Shown here in pieces: positions 53,422 through 61,552 of a stretch of 64,000 nt of DNA. The notes beneath the pieces were generated by a model, which was not told the DNA's origin, searched no databases, and saw only the letters and a list, made by a program, of their open reading frames with translations. The stretch is taken from NCBI RefSeq assembly GCF_022662195.1, contig NZ_JAKMCS010000003.1, positions 248,001 through 312,000 on the forward strand, given 5' to 3'. Source of the DNA: Aestuariivivens insulae (lineage in GTDB: Bacteria > Bacteroidota > Bacteroidia > Flavobacteriales > Flavobacteriaceae). A program made the translations under genes and the position numbers. The first letter of the stretch is position 1; every line of letters begins with the position of its first letter.

Positions 53422-55194
53422 TTATCGTGCCTGTTTATCTATTAATGCTATTGTTTTTGCTGCTTTATTGTAATCATCTTGCATGGTAACCGTTGTGATT
53501 GGTGTATATCTTGCCAACTCACAATTTTCTAATATGCTATTGAAATCATTAATAACTTCAGCGTCTACACCTTTATCGTTTAATAAATCTTTAATTCTAT
53601 CTTTACTAAACTCACTTGTTTCTATATGTAATTTTGCCTTAAGATAATTATGCAAGGCTTTTTCCAAGGCAATGTAAAAGGCCTCCTTTTTTCCAAGCTC
53701 TTTCTTGGCTTTACTTAAATATTTTCTGGCTAACCTATCTGCTTTTCTTATTTTATTACCATACACATCGGCAGCTCTTTTAGCTTTCTCTTTTCTAACT
53801 AACATTGCCAGCGGTATTAACAAAAATGGCAGTGTTACCAAAGACCAAAATAAATTGGTCTTAAAGAAATGAGATGACTTAATTGCAGTAAAATTCGTTT
53901 TGGTTTTAATGAACTTAAACTGATCGTTATTTAGAACCACACGTTGTTTAACACTTCCTGAAACTGTATCATTGTTAGCATCACCCGAATTTACCGGACC
54001 ATCTTGGACATCGATAACAATTTCGTTGGACGATACGCGTTTGTAACTTTTGGTTTTTAAATCGAAATAAGAGAACGAAATGCTTGGTATAGGATATTTC
54101 CCTTTGTATTGAGGCACAACAGTATAATTATCTGAAATACTGCCTTGCATGCCATCCAAATTGGTCCTTACATTTTCTGTATGCTCTGGTTCGTAAACTT
54201 CTAAAGAGCTGGGCAGTGAAATCTTTGGCAAATTAAAAAGCTTTAGGTTTCCTTTACCACTAACATTAACTTTAACTTGTAAAGACTCGGTAGCATCCAA
54301 TTGGGTTTTAGATGCCGTTACTTTAAATGAAAAATCACCAACTGCACCCGTAAAATCGACTGGTTTTCCTGCTTCTGGCAATGGTTTAACGTTAATAGCC
54401 CTATTGCTACTCGTCGCAGTTGTACTTAAACGCTGCATGATGCGACTACCAAATATATCGCGCCTATTGGTTGGCACAGCTGCAACAATATTTAAACTTA
54501 ATGGTTCTATATTTAGTTTCCCTGTTTTTTGAGGGTACAACACCACTTTCTTATAAACAACATAATTGTAGTCTTCACCATTGTAGGCGCCATTTTCTAG
54601 CTTTAACTCCTTTAACTTAATTTCTTGATTCCAGAAGTCGTTAAACTTAGGAATATCCAGCACATCTATATCGTATAGATTGATACTTGGTGACACGTAA
54701 AGCTTATAAACTACTGTTATAGCCTCATTTAAATATGGATTGGTATTAGATACTTCGGTAACCAAATGGATATTTTCTGAGGCAATATAACTAGGGTCAT
54801 TAGGGTCTTTTGGTTTTTCTACTGCAGCAGTAACCGTAATTTTTATGGGAATGGTTTTATAGGTTTCTCCATCAATAGTTATTGATGCCTGGCCTATTTT
54901 AAAATCACCTCGTTTTTTTGGCGCCAAGACATAACTGTATGTCTTTTTAAAGGTTTTTTTGCCATTAATCCAAGAATTGCTAACCGATTGACCTGGGCCA
55001 CCAACAACATTAAACCCAGAAAAACTAGGTGGATTGAAATTGTCGCCATCTTGGTTCATCTCAAAATCTACCCGTAACCGCTCATTTACTCCAAGTGTTT
55101 TTTTACTAACCTTAGCTTCAAATTTCACTTGTGAAAAAGCAAAAGGTGTTACTAATAGAAATATTAAAATTGATATGTTTTTGAAACTATACAT
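53422..55194 (-). CDS. batD: BatD-like membrane protein (oxygen tolerance family)
   Basis: 590 residues. Signal peptide (1-21), a large extracytoplasmic region of repeated Ig-like beta domains (about 22-430; FEAKVSKKTLGVNERLRVDFEMN, NTNPYLNEAITVVYKLYVS, KTQLDATESLQVKVNVSG), one transmembrane helix (about 447-465), and a cytoplasmic helical tail. Matches the BatD family in length and order. Its start codon touches the left end of the heptad-repeat element that carries the four-helix-bundle gene, so its normal leader has been replaced. Confidence 0.92.
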   Translation of the reverse strand: MYSFKNISILIFLLVTPFAFSQVKFEAKVSKKTLGVNERLRVDFEMNQDGDNFNPPSFSGFNVVGGPGQSVSNSWINGKKTFKKTYSYVLAPKKRGDFKIGQASITIDGETYKTIPIKITVTAAVEKPKDPNDPSYIASENIHLVTEVSNTNPYLNEAITVVYKLYVSPSINLYDIDVLDIPKFNDFWNQEIKLKELKLENGAYNGEDYNYVVYKKVVLYPQKTGKLNIEPLSLNIVAAVPTNRRDIFGSRIMQRLSTTATSSNRAINVKPLPEAGKPVDFTGAVGDFSFKVTASKTQLDATESLQVKVNVSGKGNLKLFNLPKISLPSSLEVYEPEHTENVRTNLDGMQGSISDNYTVVPQYKGKYPIPSISFSYFDLKTKSYKRVSSNEIVIDVQDGPVNSGDANNDTVSGSVKQRVVLNNDQFKFIKTKTNFTAIKSSHFFKTNLFWSLVTLPFLLIPLAMLVRKEKAKRAADVYGNKIRKADRLARKYLSKAKKELGKKEAFYIALEKALHNYLKAKLHIETSEFSKDRIKDLLNDKGVDAEVINDFNSILENCELARYTPITTVTMQDDYNKAAKTIALIDKQAR

Positions 55195-55222
55195 AATAAT
55201 TAACGAACAACGATTAACGATT
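55195..55222. repeat. Left heptad tract, unit AACGATT
   Basis: Units AATAATT, AACGAAC, AACGATT, AACGATT follow each other without a break, starting at the base next to the batD ATG and running over the stop codon of the four-helix-bundle gene. Confidence 0.65.
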
Positions 55223-55591
55223 TTTGAGGTTTGAATTATTGTTCTTGGATGTTTTTATACTGGCTACAAAAATTGAAATTAATTGATTGTTTTCGTCTAT
55301 AACCTTATTTATTTGCTCTTCATTTCCAAAATAAAGATTGGCTTTTTTAATTATTCTCAAGCAATTATATGATTCCCTTAACTCTTTTAAACAAATTCCC
55401 ATTTTATGAACAAAATCTTTATGGGATTCAGCACTTCTAGCCTCTCCATAGTTTAATGCCGGAGACCCTGAAGATCGTATAATTTGGTTTCCATAATAGC
55501 TACCTGCATAACTGTTTTTTATATACTCAGTAATATCTATTATATCAACTGCAAAATCAATTATTCTATCTTCTAGATCGCTAGTTTTCAT
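55214..55591 (-). CDS. Four-helix-bundle protein of the 23S rRNA IVS (S23/IVP) family
   Basis: 125 residues, all-helical. DRIIDFAVDIIDITEYIKNSYAGSYYGNQIIRSSGSPALNYGEARSAESHKDFVHKMGICLKELRESYNCLRIIKKANL matches in order the family first seen in intervening sequences of 23S rRNA and related to Avd of diversity-generating retroelements: QIIRSSGS-NY-EA and the KE-RE-WL-like helix. No DGR reverse transcriptase or variable repeat is nearby. Function unknown; homologues are thought to bind nucleic acid as pentamers. The gene is an interloper between batC and batD and is flanked by inverted heptad tracts. Confidence 0.88.
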   Translation of the reverse strand: MKTSDLEDRIIDFAVDIIDITEYIKNSYAGSYYGNQIIRSSGSPALNYGEARSAESHKDFVHKMGICLKELRESYNCLRIIKKANLYFGNEEQINKVIDENNQLISIFVASIKTSKNNNSNLKNR

Positions 55592-55623
55592 TCGTTCATT
55601 ATAAATTAGGACATAAATTCTTA

Positions 55624-55651
55624 AATCGTCAATTGTTAATCCGAAATCAAA
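55624..55651. repeat. Right heptad tract, unit close to AATCGTT
   Basis: Units AATCGTC, AATTGTT, AATCCGA, AATCAAA run up to the batC stop codon, inverted relative to the left tract. Confidence 0.55.
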
Positions 55652-55654
55652 AAT

Positions 55655-56521
55655 TTACCAATCCTTTTCAGTCTTTACTTTTACGCCTTTTTGCTTTTCG
55701 GCATTAATTTTATCCTGCACTTTTTGCTCTTGGTTGTTCATGGCTTCCAACAAACTTTTTACTTGCTGTGGTGATAACTGACCTGGTTGTGGCTTAGGTT
55801 GCTGTGGTTTCTTTTGGTCTTTTTCCCCTTCCTTGCCTTTATCTTCTTTTTCATCTTTAGGCTCACCATCTTTATCTTTTTGGTCTTCGCCTTCTTTTTT
55901 ATCGTCTTCGCCTTGATCTTGGTTTTTTTGATCTTCCTGATTATCGCCTTCCTGATCTTTTTTATCTTGTTGGTCTTGCTTGTCTTTTTGATCCTGCTGA
56001 TCTTTATTCTCGTCGTTTTTATCCTTGTTCTCGTCGTCCTTGTTTTGATCCTGCTGATCTTTTTGTTGTTCGGCACAGGCTTTTGCCAAACCAAGGTTGT
56101 AACGGGTTTCGTCGTCTGAAGGATCGTTCCTTAATGCATTTTTAAAAGCCTCTACAGCTTCCTTACATTTTTTGTTTTGCATTAAAATATTACCTATGTT
56201 GTGATAGGCCATGTGTTTTTCCAACTTGGAAGTAGCATGTTTAATGGCTTGTTGATGACGGAATAAGGCTTCTTCGTAATTTCCCTTTTCATAATACGAG
56301 TTGCCTAGATTGTAATTTCCACCAACAGTTGAAGGTTGCTCCGAAATAGCCTTCCTATATGCCATTTCGGCTTCAACAAAATCTTCCTTGCTAGCAAGCT
56401 CGTTACCTTCAAAAATATAATTATTAGCCTTTTTAAAGGTCAACTCTTGGGTTTTGCTCTCCTCTTGGGCATTGCAAACCCCAACAATAAACATAAACGC
56501 AACAAAAACTATCCTCTTCAT
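55655..56521 (-). CDS. batC: BatC-like TPR protein with a charged linker
   Basis: 288 residues. Signal peptide (1-18), TPR repeats (about 25-150; GGNYNLGNSYYEKGNYEEALFRHQQAI, AYHNIGNILMQNKKCKEAVEAFKNAL, TRYNLGLAKACAEQQ), then a long low-complexity segment (about 155-240) made almost only of Asp, Gln, Lys, Glu and Asn, and a helical end. Such charged linkers are common in BatC proteins. Start 56521 gives a proper signal peptide; 56557 would add 12 residues. It probably scaffolds the periplasmic parts of BatA, BatB and BatD. Confidence 0.9.
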   Translation of the reverse strand: MKRIVFVAFMFIVGVCNAQEESKTQELTFKKANNYIFEGNELASKEDFVEAEMAYRKAISEQPSTVGGNYNLGNSYYEKGNYEEALFRHQQAIKHATSKLEKHMAYHNIGNILMQNKKCKEAVEAFKNALRNDPSDDETRYNLGLAKACAEQQKDQQDQNKDDENKDKNDENKDQQDQKDKQDQQDKKDQEGDNQEDQKNQDQGEDDKKEGEDQKDKDGEPKDEKEDKGKEGEKDQKKPQQPKPQPGQLSPQQVKSLLEAMNNQEQKVQDKINAEKQKGVKVKTEKDW

Positions 56522-56632
56522 TTTTAATCTATTCTTTATAGCAATATATAAAATCACTCTTGTGCTGTTCGTTAAAAATTTTATAAATTATTTTTTTGAA
56601 TCTCCTTTACAAGATTTTCACATTCACTGAAA

Positions 56633-57667
56633 CTAAAGGTTTTCATTAAACAAGTTCAACTTCTTTAGCCACGCTGTTTTTCTTTCTAAAAGAAAAATAT
56701 CGAGCACCAAAAAGAAAATGGCAAACCCTAAAAACCATTGAAACTGCGCTTTAAAATCGGAAAATTGTTTGGCTTCAAACTCGGTTTTATCCATATTATT
56801 TAATATCTCCCTAATGGTTTCTACAACATCGGTGGTATTCTTCCCGTTAATATATGCGCCATTAGCCTCTTGGGCAATGCTTTTTAAAGTGTCCTCATTT
56901 AGCTTAGTAATGACCGTTTCACCTTCATTATTCTTTTTATAGCTCACTACAATACCATTCTTTTTCTCAGGTATAGGCCCTCCTTTAACATCGCCTACTC
57001 CTATAGTGAAAATTCTAATACCTTCGTTATGGGCTTCTTCTGCTACGGCAGCAGCTTCTTCACTATGATCTTCACCATCTGAAATGATAATTAGCACCCT
57101 ATTGGTTTGTTCTTCGTCGTCATAATAGGACTTAGCCAAATTAATGGCCTCATTAATTGCTGTTCCTTGCGACGACAACATATCGGTATTCATGTTTTGC
57201 AAAAACATTTTGGCCGCCGCATAATCGGTTGTAATGGGCAACTGTGGAAAAGCTTTACCTGCATATGCTATAATACCAATACGGTCACTGGCCAAATTGT
57301 TTATAATCTGGGTAACTAATTGTTTCGCTTTTTCCAAACGATTAGGCGCAATATCCTCGGCCAACATACTTTTAGACACGTCTACTGCAAAAACAATATC
57401 GACCCCTTCGCGCTTAACGGTTTCTAATTTTGTTCCTACCTTAGGATTTACCATAGCTATGGCAATACACGCAAAGGCTAAACAAAGCATAGCCACTTTT
57501 AATGCCGATTTAAACAATGATTTATTGGGGCTCAATCTTTTTAAAAGAGCCTTATCTGCAAATTTCTTTTGTGTTTTATGTTTCCATAGTTGCAAAACCA
57601 AAAAGAATAACACGATAACGGGGATAATCCCTAAAATCCAAAACCATATTTTTTCTTCTAATTGCAT
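56633..57667 (-). CDS. batB: BatB-like VWA-domain membrane protein
   Basis: 344 residues. Transmembrane helices near 8-27 and 54-74 and at the C-terminal end (about 311-330) bracket a von Willebrand A domain with a complete MIDAS start DVSKS (96-100). Matches the BatA/BatB family; its paralogue batA lies upstream. A 248-bp gap holding two short repeats separates them, unusual within this otherwise tight operon. Confidence 0.92.
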   Translation of the reverse strand: MQLEEKIWFWILGIIPVIVLFFLVLQLWKHKTQKKFADKALLKRLSPNKSLFKSALKVAMLCLAFACIAIAMVNPKVGTKLETVKREGVDIVFAVDVSKSMLAEDIAPNRLEKAKQLVTQIINNLASDRIGIIAYAGKAFPQLPITTDYAAAKMFLQNMNTDMLSSQGTAINEAINLAKSYYDDEEQTNRVLIIISDGEDHSEEAAAVAEEAHNEGIRIFTIGVGDVKGGPIPEKKNGIVVSYKKNNEGETVITKLNEDTLKSIAQEANGAYINGKNTTDVVETIREILNNMDKTEFEAKQFSDFKAQFQWFLGFAIFFLVLDIFLLERKTAWLKKLNLFNENL

Positions 57668-57715
57668 TAATTATTTTATTTGTTTTTTGTGGATTTGTTT
57701 AGTTGTTTGGCCACA

Positions 57716-57739
57716 AACCTATCTACCGATAGACAGGTT
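57716..57739. repeat. Palindromic repeat, copy 3
   Basis: AACCTATCTA (57716-57725), CCGA, TAGACAGGTT (57730-57739): nine of ten pairs. 57718-57736 shares 15 of 19 bases with the repeat at 10979-10997, and all four differences are transitions. Confidence 0.6.
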
Positions 57740-57827
57740 CACTAATAATTTACATCACTTTAATCGCTTTATTTCTCCTTAAGAATCCATTGGGTTACTT
57801 TCAGCTATAAATTAAAAATCCTTTTTT

Positions 57828-57855
57828 GTGATTTCTCACTATGTTCGAAATGACA
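57828..57855. repeat. Repeat-like intergenic sequence in the batA-batB gap
   Basis: GTGATTTCTCAC followed by TATGTTCGAAATGACA. I recall close relatives of the pattern ATTTCTCnCTnnGTTCGAAATGACA scattered in other flavobacterial genomes. Only one copy is in this window, so it cannot be confirmed here. Confidence 0.35.
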
Positions 57856-57915
57856 ATGGCCTTATAATTAACCTTTATGTTTATAGTATTGCCCATTGTT
57901 TTTCAATATGTATTA

Positions 57916-58923
57916 TTAAACAAAACTTCTAAATATGCTAAAGCGTAACAAAAACTCAAAAAGCAACAAAGCTCCGGCCAATAACACTAATGGCCTGTAC
58001 TTTTCTTCGTAATTATAAAACTTGAATTCTTCTATATCTGTTTTTTCAAGTTTATTGATTTCTTTATAAATATCTTCTAGTTTTTTGTTATTGGTCGCCC
58101 TAAAATATTTACCGCCTGTAACGTCGGCTATTTCTTTTAAAAGGGCTTCATCTATTTCCACTTGAATACGACGATACTGAAAATCACCTGTTCTTGGGTC
58201 TATTGCCACTGGCGACAGGGCCATTCCATTGGTCCCTATTCCAATAGTATACGTTTTTATACCATATTCTACAGCTAGCTCACTGGCTATCTTGGGGTCT
58301 ATAAACCCAGAATTGTTAACACCATCTGTCAATAAAATGATAACCTTGCTTTTAGCCTTGCTATCCTTTAAGCGATTTACTGCCGTAGCCAAGCCCATAC
58401 CTATAGCGGTACCATCTTCAATAACATTATTGTATTTTATACTTCTTAAGGAACGAAGCACAATGGCTTTGTCACTAGTAATTGGTGTTTTGGTATAACT
58501 CTCTCCAGCATATTCCACCAACCCAATTCTATCGTTTGGTCTACCTTTAATAAAATTGGCCGCCACGTCTTTTAAGGCTTCCAATCTATTAGGGGACAAG
58601 TCTTTGGCCAGCATGCTTCCAGACACGTCAATGGCCATAACAATATCTATCCCCCGTGTTGTTTTTGTTTTGGTTGACACATCAACGGTTTGTGGTCTTG
58701 CCAAAGCCGTTATTAACAAGGCTATTGCCAAGAGCCTCAAAATAAAGAGTCCATGCCTTAATTTAGGCAACCATGATGTGGTTGTCTTAAACCCTTGCAA
58801 GCTGGATATCTTAAGTTCGGAGGTTTGTTTATTGCGCTTTGCCACATACCATAATATGGCCAAGGGCAGTACTAATAATACCCAAAAAAACTCTTTATTT
58901 ACAAACTCAATACCTTCTAACAT
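57916..58923 (-). CDS. batA: BatA-like VWA-domain membrane protein
   Basis: 335 residues. Transmembrane helices near 10-28, 56-76 and at the C-terminal end (about 308-328) around a von Willebrand A domain with MIDAS DVSGS (99-103), TPITSDKAI and LLTDGVNN. Aerotolerance-type operon member. Its ATG overlaps the stop of the preceding orf by 1 base (TAATG), so translation is coupled. Confidence 0.93.
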   Translation of the reverse strand: MLEGIEFVNKEFFWVLLVLPLAILWYVAKRNKQTSELKISSLQGFKTTTSWLPKLRHGLFILRLLAIALLITALARPQTVDVSTKTKTTRGIDIVMAIDVSGSMLAKDLSPNRLEALKDVAANFIKGRPNDRIGLVEYAGESYTKTPITSDKAIVLRSLRSIKYNNVIEDGTAIGMGLATAVNRLKDSKAKSKVIILLTDGVNNSGFIDPKIASELAVEYGIKTYTIGIGTNGMALSPVAIDPRTGDFQYRRIQVEIDEALLKEIADVTGGKYFRATNNKKLEDIYKEINKLEKTDIEEFKFYNYEEKYRPLVLLAGALLLFEFLLRFSIFRSFV

Positions 58924-60560
58924 TATTCTTCGTCTGGTTTTAATTCTATTGAATTTAAAATACGTTCTATCATTTGGTCGGCATACACGTCGTTTACGGG
59001 ATAGGTTATTACAATTTGTTGAAGCACATTTTCTGATGTGAAATGCAACATAACATAATTGGCTTCAACAAAATTACCTGTTTTAAGCACATCAAATTTT
59101 AAAGAACCATACGTTTTAATGCCTTCTGCACCATTAGGTGTTGTAAACTTATCGTTTAGTTTTACAATATCCTTGGCACCTTGTGACTCCATCCCTTTCA
59201 AACTACCTTCAATAGCCTTTTCTATATCGATACCGCCTTCTGGCGCTTGCCCCAATGTAGTTGTATTGACAGCTATACTAAATTCGTCCAATAAAGTACC
59301 ATACACAAACGACGACATACTCACTGAGGCCTTGTAATTGTCTGGAATAGGCAATTCTATCCGTTTTAAGACCTTTGGTGTTGTAATAGTTACCGGAGGC
59401 ACGCCATATTGACTGGTTACCCATTCGCCTTCTAACAACTCTTTACTGTCGTGGCCAATAATGGTATCTTTTACATAGTTAAATCCATACTTAAGTGAGA
59501 ATCCAACCAACGTCATGATAAGCAATAACACCCCAACGACTACAGTTATAATTATTTTGCGGCGTTTTTTCTTGCTGGCTAATTCCTCTCTATATTTTTC
59601 ATCTAGGAGTTTTTCTTCTTCTGTTGGCTCGGGCAATACTTCTTTTACGTGGTCTATTTCTGCATCGACTGTTTTTCTATCCAATTCGGCCAAGGCAATA
59701 TCTGGAGCCGATTTTGCAAATTTCACCAAATCGGCACGTTTTAATATGTTTTCAATATTCTTTATGGTCTCTTTGCTTAAATCGATTTGATTGCCTTCCT
59801 TCAACAATTGCAACCTACTTATCAATTCGTCTGTAGTACTCTCCAAAGAATGGTCATAAACCTTTTCATCCAAATATTTTCTAATGATAAGGGTTAATTC
59901 TGAATAATATTCCTTGAGTTCGGATTGCTCTAAATAATGACTCTCATCCAATTTTTTTAAAGCTAACTTTGCCCTATCATAAGGTGGCAATAAGGCTATT
60001 TTTTCAGCTTCGGTTAATGGCTTTTGGCGCCAAATAAACCAATACATTAAAAAAGCGATTGCTCCAATTATTAATAAGGTTAGCAGTACATATTTCCACC
60101 AATTGCTTCCTTTTTTCTTAACGGCTATAATGGGTTTAATATCATAAAGCCCTTGTTTGGTCGTGTCTATAACCACATTATTGACCTCAACCTTCAACGA
60201 ATCGGTAAAAAAAGTTTTATCGCCTACAAGTATTTTTTGTATTGGAATGGTATAAGCTCCAGAATCGAATTGGGTTAGGCCATACTTTTTTATAAGGTTG
60301 TATTTATCGTTGGTTTTGACGGTATCAATTTTGTAGGACTCAATCATTTCTAATGGCGAAAATGTTTGTCCTTCCGGAAAAACCACCAGACTTGTAGTAT
60401 CGGTTTCTACTTCAATCTTATAGGTGATTTGCTCTCCTATTTTTATTGAGGTGGAGTCTATAGTTGATTTGACTTGAGCGTTTGAGAACAAAGAACAAAG
60501 AACAAAGACTAAAAAAAAGACCGAACACGGAAGGCCGAAGACAGAAGATTTTGCTTTCAT
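58923..60560 (-). CDS. Bat-operon membrane protein of unknown function, signal peptide built from heptad repeats
   Basis: 545 residues from the ATG at 60560 (552 from 60581). Signal peptide (1-28, ending SNA), an extracytoplasmic beta domain (about 30-140) like a BatD module (SIKIGEQITYKIEVETDT), a transmembrane helix (about 156-177), a cytoplasmic helical region (LPPYDRAKLALKKLDESHY, YYSELTLIIRKYLDEKVYDHSLESTTDELISRL), a second transmembrane helix (about 338-358) and a C-terminal domain. Proteins of this type are regular members of flavobacterial bat operons, between the DUF58 gene and batA. The coding bases for the signal peptide are 7-bp repeats (60486-60548), and both possible start codons lie inside another heptad tract. 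Confidence 0.87.
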   Translation of the reverse strand: MKAKSSVFGLPCSVFFLVFVLCSLFSNAQVKSTIDSTSIKIGEQITYKIEVETDTTSLVVFPEGQTFSPLEMIESYKIDTVKTNDKYNLIKKYGLTQFDSGAYTIPIQKILVGDKTFFTDSLKVEVNNVVIDTTKQGLYDIKPIIAVKKKGSNWWKYVLLTLLIIGAIAFLMYWFIWRQKPLTEAEKIALLPPYDRAKLALKKLDESHYLEQSELKEYYSELTLIIRKYLDEKVYDHSLESTTDELISRLQLLKEGNQIDLSKETIKNIENILKRADLVKFAKSAPDIALAELDRKTVDAEIDHVKEVLPEPTEEEKLLDEKYREELASKKKRRKIIITVVVGVLLLIMTLVGFSLKYGFNYVKDTIIGHDSKELLEGEWVTSQYGVPPVTITTPKVLKRIELPIPDNYKASVSMSSFVYGTLLDEFSIAVNTTTLGQAPEGGIDIEKAIEGSLKGMESQGAKDIVKLNDKFTTPNGAEGIKTYGSLKFDVLKTGNFVEANYVMLHFTSENVLQQIVITYPVNDVYADQMIERILNSIELKPDEE

Positions 60561-60589
60561 AACTCGTAATTCGTAATTCATAAATCGTT
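60486..60589. repeat. Three adjoining heptad-repeat tracts
   Basis: On the + strand: GAACAAA three times and GACTAAA (60486-60513); then CCGAACA, CGGAAGG, CCGAAGA, CAGAAGA (60521-60548), in the same 7-bp register; then TTTCATA, ACTCGTA, ATTCGTA, ATTCATA, AATCGTT (60555-60589), shifted by one base. They cover the start and signal-peptide codons of the orf before batA and the gap to the DUF58 gene. Confidence 0.75.
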
Positions 60590-60597
60590 AACTCAGT

Positions 60598-61464
60598 TTA
60601 TCCTCTTTGTTTAAAATAGCCCAATAGTTTTTTCACGTAGCTTTCATCCACCCTACAGTCTATAGTCCCTGCGCCAGAACGAGAAAAGCTTTCCTTAAAA
60701 TAATTAACCTTATCCCTATGATACTTTTCGTAATGGCGTCTCACTCGTTTTGAAGCCGTATTGACCAACATAAGCTCTCCCGTTTCCTCATCTTCCATTT
60801 GTACCACTCCTAAATTCGGGATCGCTTCTTCATGTTTATCATACACCCGTATACCCGTTACGTCATGTTTTCCCGAAACGATTTTCATGGTATGCTCATA
60901 GTCATCTACCATGAAATCGGACATCACAAAAACAATGGCTTTTTTCTTCATCACATTGGTAAGGAACTTTAAGGCTTCGGTTAAGTTGGTTTTTTTACTT
61001 CCGGGCTCAAACTCTATAAGCTCCCGTATAATACGTAACACATGGGAGCGTCCTTTCTTTGGTGGAATGTATAATTCGATTTGGTCTGAAAATAGAATCA
61101 GCCCTATTTTATCATTATTCTGCGTTGCCGAAAAAGCCAAAGTTGCCGCTATTTCGGTAACTACTTCGTTTTTAAACTGCTCGACCGTACCAAATAGTTC
61201 GGAACCCGACACATCTACCATGAGCATCATGGTAAGTTCGCGTTCTTCCTCAAAAACTTTTACGAAGGGCTCATTATAACGTGCTGTAACATTCCAATCG
61301 ATATTCCTTACATCATCGCCAAATTGGTATTGCCTAACTTCACTAAAAGTCATACCACGCCCTTTGAAGGTAGAATGGTATTCGCCTCCAAAAATATGAT
61401 CGGACAAACGACGTGTCTTGATCTCTATTTTACGTACTTTCTTTAGTAATTCTTTAGTATCCAT
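60598..61464 (-). CDS. DUF58 domain protein of the MoxR/Bat operon
   Basis: 288 residues, no export signal, cytoplasmic. The DUF58 signature GMTFSEVRQYQFGDDVRNIDWNVTARYNEPFVK lies near 38-70, followed by a VWA-like core beginning MLMVDVSGSELFG. Always found with MoxR ATPases in such operons; thought to be a partner in MoxR-assisted assembly or metal insertion. Heptad tracts lie on both sides of the gene. Confidence 0.93.
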   Translation of the reverse strand: MDTKELLKKVRKIEIKTRRLSDHIFGGEYHSTFKGRGMTFSEVRQYQFGDDVRNIDWNVTARYNEPFVKVFEEERELTMMLMVDVSGSELFGTVEQFKNEVVTEIAATLAFSATQNNDKIGLILFSDQIELYIPPKKGRSHVLRIIRELIEFEPGSKKTNLTEALKFLTNVMKKKAIVFVMSDFMVDDYEHTMKIVSGKHDVTGIRVYDKHEEAIPNLGVVQMEDEETGELMLVNTASKRVRRHYEKYHRDKVNYFKESFSRSGAGTIDCRVDESYVKKLLGYFKQRG

Positions 61465-61469
61465 TTTTT

Positions 61470-61552
61470 CAGTATGCAGTGAGCAGTAAACAGTATTCAG
61501 TTGCAGAAATTATGATAACTGCCAACTGTAAACTGAATACCGAGTACTGATT
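61470..61552. repeat. Inverted pair of heptad tracts between the DUF58 gene and moxR
   Basis: CAGTATG, CAGTGAG, CAGTAAA, CAGTATT, CAGTTGC (61470-61504), 13 bp, then ACTGCCA, ACTGTAA, ACTGAAT, ACCGAGT, ACTGATT (61518-61552). CAGT and ACTG are reverse complements, so the two arms can pair; the longest perfect part is GTATTCAGTT (61493-61502) with AACTGAATAC (61531-61540). The right arm reaches into the moxR stop codon. Confidence 0.75.

Larger units (their letters stand above)
55195..55654. mobile_element. Candidate small element: four-helix-bundle gene between inverted heptad tracts
   Basis: The 460 bp between the batC stop and the batD start hold one small ORF with 7-bp-periodic tracts at both ends. 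The left tract (55202-55222) reads AACGAAC, AACGATT, AACGATT. The right tract (55624-55651) reads AATCGTC, AATTGTT, AATCCGA, AATCAAA, which inverted gives GACGATT and AACAATT nearest the gene. The two inner heptads of each side match in 12 of 14 bases in inverted orientation. No transposase or target duplication is seen, so movement is inferred. Confidence 0.5.

Noticed and set aside
55214-55591. Avd of a diversity-generating retroelement
   Set aside because: No reverse transcriptase, template repeat or variable repeat is found near the gene.
55787-56119. Strongly hydrophobic + strand frame (Phe/Leu/Ile/Val-rich) that looks like a membrane protein
   Set aside because: It is the antisense of the Asp/Gln/Lys-rich linker of BatC; complement of such codons always gives hydrophobic residues.
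60486-61552. CRISPR-like array in the moxR region
   Set aside because: Units are 7 bp and contiguous with no spacers, and no cas genes are present.
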